From Elusimicrobiaceae bacterium (lineage in GTDB: Bacteria; Elusimicrobiota; Elusimicrobia; Elusimicrobiales; Elusimicrobiaceae): 17,498 nt of DNA. Both the position numbers and the translations under genes were made by a program. Where the stretch lies: contig JAKSPG010000011.1 in assembly GCA_024405075.1 (NCBI GenBank), positions 1 to 17,498 on the forward strand, written 5' to 3'. Under the pieces are notes generated by a model. It was not told the origin of the DNA. It did no database searches and worked only from the letters and a program-made list of their open reading frames with translations. Below, piece after piece: positions 14,875 through 17,498 of this stretch (positions are counted from its first letter, which is position 1; each line of letters starts with the position of its first letter).

Positions 14875-15074
14875 ACGGCTGCTATGACGGAGCGACACCA
14901 TCGTCCCCAATCATAACAGCCGTAGTTTGCCGTTTTCGCACGGAGCGAACACGGCAAACATTGGGCACAAAACAAACGGGTAATTAGTCCGTTCGTTTTG
15001 CGCCTGAATCGGCTGTTTTTGGGATGGTGTCGGGCCCTATGGGCCACGTCGTATGTTTACGAGCCCAAAAACAG
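14875..15074 (-). ncRNA. Structured 5' leader RNA of pilin 3 (candidate cis-regulatory motif, copy 2)
   Basis: Minus-strand helices in the same order as copy 1. Stem A: CTGTTTTTGGG (from 15074) with CCCAAAAACAG (to 15013). Stem B: GGCGCAAAACGAACGG with CCGTTTGTTTTGTGCC (14964-15004), with two G-U pairs. Stem C: TTTGCCGT with ACGGCAAA (14926-14958), extended by TTCGC/GCGAA. Stem D: ACGGCTGTTATGA with TCATAGCAGCCGT (14875-14923), whose loop again holds TTGGGG and GCTCC. Stem D is followed by six U residues and ends 41 nt before the ATG. Total 200 nt versus 197 nt in copy 1. Substitutions between copies largely preserve pairing. Confidence 0.78.
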
Positions 15075-15136
15075 TATAAATTGTATTAGCAGCGCGGTGG
15101 GCGCGCGGGTGAAATCCTCCTCTTTAAGCTTTCTTT

Positions 15137-15145
15137 ATTATAGCA
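15137..15145 (-). promoter_or_regulatory. Pilin 3 promoter, extended -10
   Basis: Minus strand reads TGC-TATAAT with no clear -35. Transcription from about 15130 gives a leader of roughly 297 nt including the structured element. It lies only about 9 bp from the -35 of the divergent gdpD promoter. Confidence 0.65.
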
Positions 15146-15153
15146 ATATTAGT

Positions 15154-15182
15154 TTGACAGGGGAGTGCAATTTTCCTACACT
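15154..15182 (+). promoter_or_regulatory. Promoter of the glycerophosphodiesterase gene
   Basis: Consensus -35 TTGACA (15154-15159), 17-bp spacer, -10 TACACT (15177-15182). The downstream ATG is 7 nt after the -10, which places the expected transcription start on or next to the start codon, so the message is probably leaderless. Confidence 0.8.
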
Positions 15183-15188
15183 AGACCT

Positions 15189-15884
15189 ATGATTTATTTC
15201 TCACACCGAGGTAAAATTTTTGGTTGCCAGCCCGGTAACGTGGTGCCGAATTTTGTTCAGTCCCATAAGGGCGGTGCGCGCCGCTTTGAGCTGGACGTGC
15301 ACCTGTTAAAAGACGGGCAACTGGCTGTCCACCATGATTATTTTTTCCTCTGCGCGGCGGACCAGCAAGTGCAACTAGCCGGTTTAACGGCAAAGGACCT
15401 AAAAAAATACCCGCTTTATATACCTTGTTGCGAACAAACTTTTCAAGTGCCGCTACTGACGGAAGTGTTGCCGGTTGTGGCGCCGGAATTGGAGTTGTTA
15501 AACATAGAACTGAAAAACGACAACAACCTATATCCGGGAATAGAAAGAGCGTTACTTAACACGCTGGCCGCTTACCCGCAGTTGGCCTCTAAAATTTTAT
15601 TTTCCAGTTTTGATTACGAGACGCTTAAGCGGTTGCGTGCGCTGGCCCCGCAGGCGCGCCTAGGGCTTCTCACGCGTGCATTTGACGTAAATAAAGCCGT
15701 AGATTTACAGGCCGAAAGTGTACACTTAAATTGGACCCGATTTACACCTCAAATTGCTACGGCCTGCCATGAAAAAGGCCTCAAGGTTTATTTGTACACC
15801 GTTAATGAGATGGATACCGCCAGGCGGCTGGAGCAAGAAGGAGCTGACGGAATTTTTACAGATGAGATAGACAAATTCTTATAA
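15189..15884 (+). CDS. Glycerophosphodiester phosphodiesterase (GDPD family)
   Basis: 231 residues of the GDPD TIM-barrel family, which hydrolyses glycerophosphodiesters to glycerol 3-phosphate and an alcohol. Catalytic and metal residues are seen in SHRG (His6, Arg7), ELDV (Glu34, Asp36), HHD (His48) and NIELK. C-terminal ADGIFTDEID is also typical. There is no signal peptide, so it should be cytoplasmic like UgpQ. The ATG at 15189 is chosen because HRG must lie at the very N-terminus. An ATG eight codons upstream falls inside the promoter spacer. No Shine-Dalgarno is present, consistent with a leaderless message. It is a single-gene unit ending in a terminator. Confidence 0.92.
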   Translation: MIYFSHRGKIFGCQPGNVVPNFVQSHKGGARRFELDVHLLKDGQLAVHHDYFFLCAADQQVQLAGLTAKDLKKYPLYIPCCEQTFQVPLLTEVLPVVAPELELLNIELKNDNNLYPGIERALLNTLAAYPQLASKILFSSFDYETLKRLRALAPQARLGLLTRAFDVNKAVDLQAESVHLNWTRFTPQIATACHEKGLKVYLYTVNEMDTARRLEQEGADGIFTDEIDKFL

Positions 15885-15888
15885 AAAA

Positions 15889-15917
15889 TCCCCCGGACTA
15901 ACCGGGGGATTTTTTTA
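15889..15917. terminator. Bidirectional terminator between gdpD and the lipoprotein gene
   Basis: Stem TCCCCCGG (15889-15896) / CCGGGGGA (15902-15909) with a 5-nt loop, flanked by A6 on the left and T7 on the right. It ends both the plus-strand gene and the convergent lipoprotein gene, whose stop codon overlaps the T run. Confidence 0.93.
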
Positions 15918-16310
15918 ATAACCGTAAGGCATTTCCGAGGAGGACGCTTCTGCTTCGCCACCTCCTTGCATACCGTAGTATTGTTCAGGTGTGTAGCGTT
16001 TGGGTTTGGTCCAGAGGCGTTTTTCTTTGCGGTAGTCCGCGTCCCTATATTCGCCGGGAATTTTGGGTTGTTGGCGGCTGTCAAAAATGTAAACGCCTTT
16101 ATCTGTTTCCGGTACGACGTTAAAAATATAGTCCGATTCTACCATCGCCGGGGCCTCGCGCCGTTCCAGCTGGACACTCGGGCCGAGGTCATCCAGATAA
16201 TCCTGTTCGTTTAAATACAGTTTATGGCGGGGCCGTTTATTGGCGGAAGAACAAGCCGCTAACAAACTTACGGCAATCAACAATACGGCGACTTTGGCAA
16301 AAGTTTTCAT
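15915..16310 (-). CDS. Small lipoprotein of unknown function
   Basis: 131 residues. The N-terminus MKTFAKVAVLL...LLAACSS is a clear lipoprotein signal peptide with lipobox LAAC and Cys20 as the lipidated residue. Ser at +2 suggests outer-membrane sorting by Lol rules. The rest is hydrophilic and rich in Tyr, Lys, Arg and Glu with no domain I recognise. AAGGAGA precedes the ATG. It begins 10 nt after the folD-like gene ends, so the two are probably co-transcribed without any obvious shared function. The upstream-extended frame (from 16370) overlaps folD and lacks the signal peptide at its start, so it is rejected. Confidence 0.82.
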   Translation of the reverse strand: MKTFAKVAVLLIAVSLLAACSSANKRPRHKLYLNEQDYLDDLGPSVQLERREAPAMVESDYIFNVVPETDKGVYIFDSRQQPKIPGEYRDADYRKEKRLWTKPKRYTPEQYYGMQGGGEAEASSSEMPYGY

Positions 16311-16320
16311 GGTCGTCTCC

Positions 16321-17181
16321 TTAAATTCTCCGCTCACCAGATAATATAATGTTTTCCAGCAATAATGCAAGGGTTACGGGCCCCACTCCGCCGGGAACGG
16401 GCGAGTAAGAAAACCCACCCGCCGCCAGAGCTTTTTCGTCGCTATCACCACAGAGGTGGTTATCCGTCCAGTTAGTGGAAATATCTATAACCGTTGCGCC
16501 CGGTTTTAACCAACCGGTTTGCAATAACCCCGGGCAGCCGGCGGCGGTGCAGACTACGTCGGCATCTTTTACGGCGCGCGGTAAATCGGTGTGTGAGTGA
16601 CAAAGCGTAACGGTGGCGTTTTTGCACGATAACAAATGCGCCAGCGGCCGGCCTACTGTGCTGGAGCGCCCGATAACGGTTACGGCGGCTCCGTCCAGCT
16701 TCACTTGATGAAATTCCAACAACCGCATAACCGCCATGGCGGTACACGGTACAAACCCGGGCAACGCTTGCACTTGTTCCCACGTTTTGCACAAGAATAA
16801 ACGGCCTAAATTGCCGGTGGACATGCCGTCAATATCTTGTTGCGGGTTTAAAAAATCGGCAAAGGGTGTATCGGCCAGTTGGGCCGGCAACGGCCGCGGG
16901 ATGAGCACGGCATCGGTAGCTTTATAGTCGGCCAATTCCTTAAGCGCGCGCAAGAATCCGTCCGGCGGGGTATGCGGGTCCAAATCAAAAATATGAGTTT
17001 CTATCCCCAGCTGTTCGGCGGCATCAATTTCTTTTTGCAGGTACAATCGTGCGGCATAATCGTCCGAGGACCCCAACGCACACAAGCAAATCGGGCGGCC
17101 TAATTTTTGCCAAACGGCGGCGGCCCTTTGTGCCAGGGAAGAACGGATTTGCGTCGCAAGTAAACGGCCTTCTAAAATCAT
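16321..17181 (-). CDS. folD: FolD-like methylene-tetrahydrofolate dehydrogenase/cyclohydrolase with altered active site
   Basis: 286 residues, the usual FolD length. Recognisable motifs are DIDG-x-x-x-x-NLGRL, PCTAMAV, GRSSTVGRPLAHLL (NADP site), KPGATVID and SPVPGGVGPVTLALL. FolD interconverts methylene-, methenyl- and formyl-tetrahydrofolate. Against E. coli FolD recalled from memory, the Y-x-x-x-K catalytic pair reads YLQKE here, putting Glu51 at the catalytic lysine without any gap. The QLPLP motif is PRPLP, losing the catalytic Gln. The Asp of DIDG is kept. Cyclohydrolase activity may therefore be lost. ATG at 17181 is chosen because MILEGRLLA matches FolD starts. The frame extends upstream to 17427 but without homology. 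No Shine-Dalgarno; probably leaderless. Confidence 0.9.
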   Translation of the reverse strand: MILEGRLLATQIRSSLAQRAAAVWQKLGRPICLCALGSSDDYAARLYLQKEIDAAEQLGIETHIFDLDPHTPPDGFLRALKELADYKATDAVLIPRPLPAQLADTPFADFLNPQQDIDGMSTGNLGRLFLCKTWEQVQALPGFVPCTAMAVMRLLEFHQVKLDGAAVTVIGRSSTVGRPLAHLLSCKNATVTLCHSHTDLPRAVKDADVVCTAAGCPGLLQTGWLKPGATVIDISTNWTDNHLCGDSDEKALAAGGFSYSPVPGGVGPVTLALLLENIILSGERRI

Positions 17182-17188
17182 ATATATT

Positions 17189-17197
17189 ATTTTAGCA
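17189..17197 (-). promoter_or_regulatory. folD-like gene promoter, extended -10
   Basis: Minus strand reads TGC-TAAAAT. Its last base is 7 nt before the ATG, so the transcript should begin at or next to the start codon. Confidence 0.6.
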
Positions 17198-17279
17198 AAA
17201 TAACGACCAAAAGGCTTTGATTGAAAAAAGACGAGCCAAGTTGCTCTGCCAACGCGGGCCAGCCAAAAGCGCAAAGGAC

Positions 17280-17307
17280 TTGACATCGTTTTTTTTTTTG
17301 CTACATT
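17280..17307 (+). promoter_or_regulatory. Promoter of the window-end pilin-type gene, with T11 run in spacer
   Basis: Consensus -35 TTGACA (17280-17285), 16-bp spacer TCG-T11-GC, and extended -10 TGC-TACATT (hexamer 17302-17307). The spacer is mostly an 11-base T homopolymer (17289-17299), which could change length by slippage. The message then runs about 28 nt to a strong AAGGGGGG ribosome binding site. Confidence 0.75.
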
Positions 17308-17341
17308 TTGTCTATAAGCCCGTTTATAAGGGGGGACATAT

Positions 17342-17498
17342 ATGCAAAATAAAAGTGGTTTGTTGGTGGGATTTGGAGAAGTAAAAGAGGTTATAAAAGA
17401 AAAAATAAAAATGTCATTTCTGAACACCCACCACTCGTCATCCCGCAGTGTTTCTATGCGGGATATAGTGGTGGGTGTGCCTAGTGCCCCGTTATACC
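17342..17498 (+). CDS. 5' end of a pilin-type gene interrupted by palindromic repeat (runs off window)
   Basis: 52 codons open to the window end. The start is well supported: AAGGGGGG lies 6 nt before the ATG and a good promoter lies upstream. The protein begins MQNKSG, which resembles a short prepilin leader, but the expected FTLIEL does not follow. Instead comes a Lys/Glu-rich stretch (EVKEVIKEKIK) and then residues encoded by the palindromic element (NTHHSSSRSVSMRDIVVG...). The last 17 codons coincide in sequence and frame with the window start, which leads directly into pilin 1's FTLIEL. If the ends join, the whole gene encodes 225 residues with a 66-residue segment before the mature pilin. 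If not, this is a second locus with the same insertion. Confidence 0.6.
   Translation, partial: MQNKSGLLVGFGEVKEVIKEKIKMSFLNTHHSSSRSVSMRDIVVGVPSAPLY
17424..17498. repeat. Double palindromic (REP/BIME-like) repeat, window-end copy
   Basis: Element A complete: outer arms ACACCCACCACT (17424-17435) and AGTGGTGGGTGT (17467-17478), CGTC (17436-17439), inner arms ATCCCGCA (17440-17447) and TGCGGGAT (17457-17464), 9-nt loop GTGTTTCTA, and AT before the right outer arm. GCCTAG (17479-17484) and the beginning of element B follow before the window stops. Loop and inner arms match those of element B in inverted orientation, while the outer arms differ entirely yet stay self-complementary. Confidence 0.8.
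17448..17498 (+). repeat. 51-bp terminal direct repeat, identical to positions 1-51
   Basis: The last 51 bases equal the first 51 without mismatch, and the pilin reading frame is the same in both. This is what a self-overlapping (circularised) contig or a contig bounded by a repeat would show. Distance between copies is 17,447 bp. Confidence 0.95.

Noticed and set aside
15092..15130. Possible upstream leader peptide in the pilin 3 transcript: AGGAGG followed by an ATT codon and a nine-codon frame
   Set aside because: Needs a rare ATT start and is not present in the pilin 2 leader; probably chance purine-rich sequence.
17182..17427. N-terminal extension of the folD frame up to 17427
   Set aside because: It covers two promoters and the divergent pilin-type start and has no FolD similarity; the ATG at 17181 fits the family.

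Overview
The window looks like a chromosomal stretch of a Gram-negative, non-proteobacterial organism, most likely an Elusimicrobiota (Elusimicrobium-like) genome. This rests on several dispersed single-gene type IV pilins sharing an FTLIELLVV(V/I)LI(I/V)GILA-type N-terminus, an outer-membrane-style lipoprotein, an AsmA-family protein, and housekeeping genes arranged singly or in short operons. The taxonomic call is from pattern memory and is moderate in confidence.

Layout. 1-611: a type IV pilin (+) whose 5' end lies in a double palindromic repeat, then a bidirectional terminator. 620-2845: operon rplU-rpmA-(terminator)-obgE on the minus strand. 2931-4130: dnaJ (+) and a strong terminator. 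4148-4910: a second pilin (-) with a long structured 5' leader. 4942-6021: mnmA (-). 6129-10583: a minus-strand operon of a GlcD-GlcE fusion, a GlcF-like iron-sulfur protein and a GAF/HD-GYP protein. 10650-14336: a plus-strand run of a PPP-family phosphoesterase, queH and an AsmA-like protein. 14345-15145: a third pilin (-) with the same type of structured leader. 15154-15917: a glycerophosphodiester phosphodiesterase that appears leaderless. 15915-17197: folD-like gene and a small lipoprotein (-). 17280-17498: promoter, ribosome binding site and 5' end of another pilin-type gene, running into the same palindromic repeat found at position 1.

The most interesting material is around the pilins. 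Pilins 2 and 3 are each preceded by a ~200-nt element (4674-4870 and 14875-15074, read on the minus strand) that ends 41-43 nt before the ATG. The two copies share four long stems, several with compensatory base changes. The last stem has terminator character in copy 3, and both copies retain an alternative 8-bp pairing that would break it. This looks like an undescribed pilin-linked attenuator or riboswitch-like RNA. I could not match it to a family I know.

The last 51 bases equal the first 51. Joining the ends gives one complete pilin gene in a single frame: promoter with an 11-T run in its spacer, Shine-Dalgarno, MQNKSG leader, a palindrome-encoded insert of about 60 codons, the mature pilin domain, and a terminator. 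Either the contig closes on itself here, or two pilin loci carry the same repeat at the same place. In both cases a REP/BIME-like palindromic pair sits inside a pilin reading frame.

Other notable points are a FolD homologue that has lost the catalytic lysine and the Gln of the QLPLP motif, a GlcF homologue without CCG motifs, and a recurrent extended -10 promoter of the form TGC-TATAAT.
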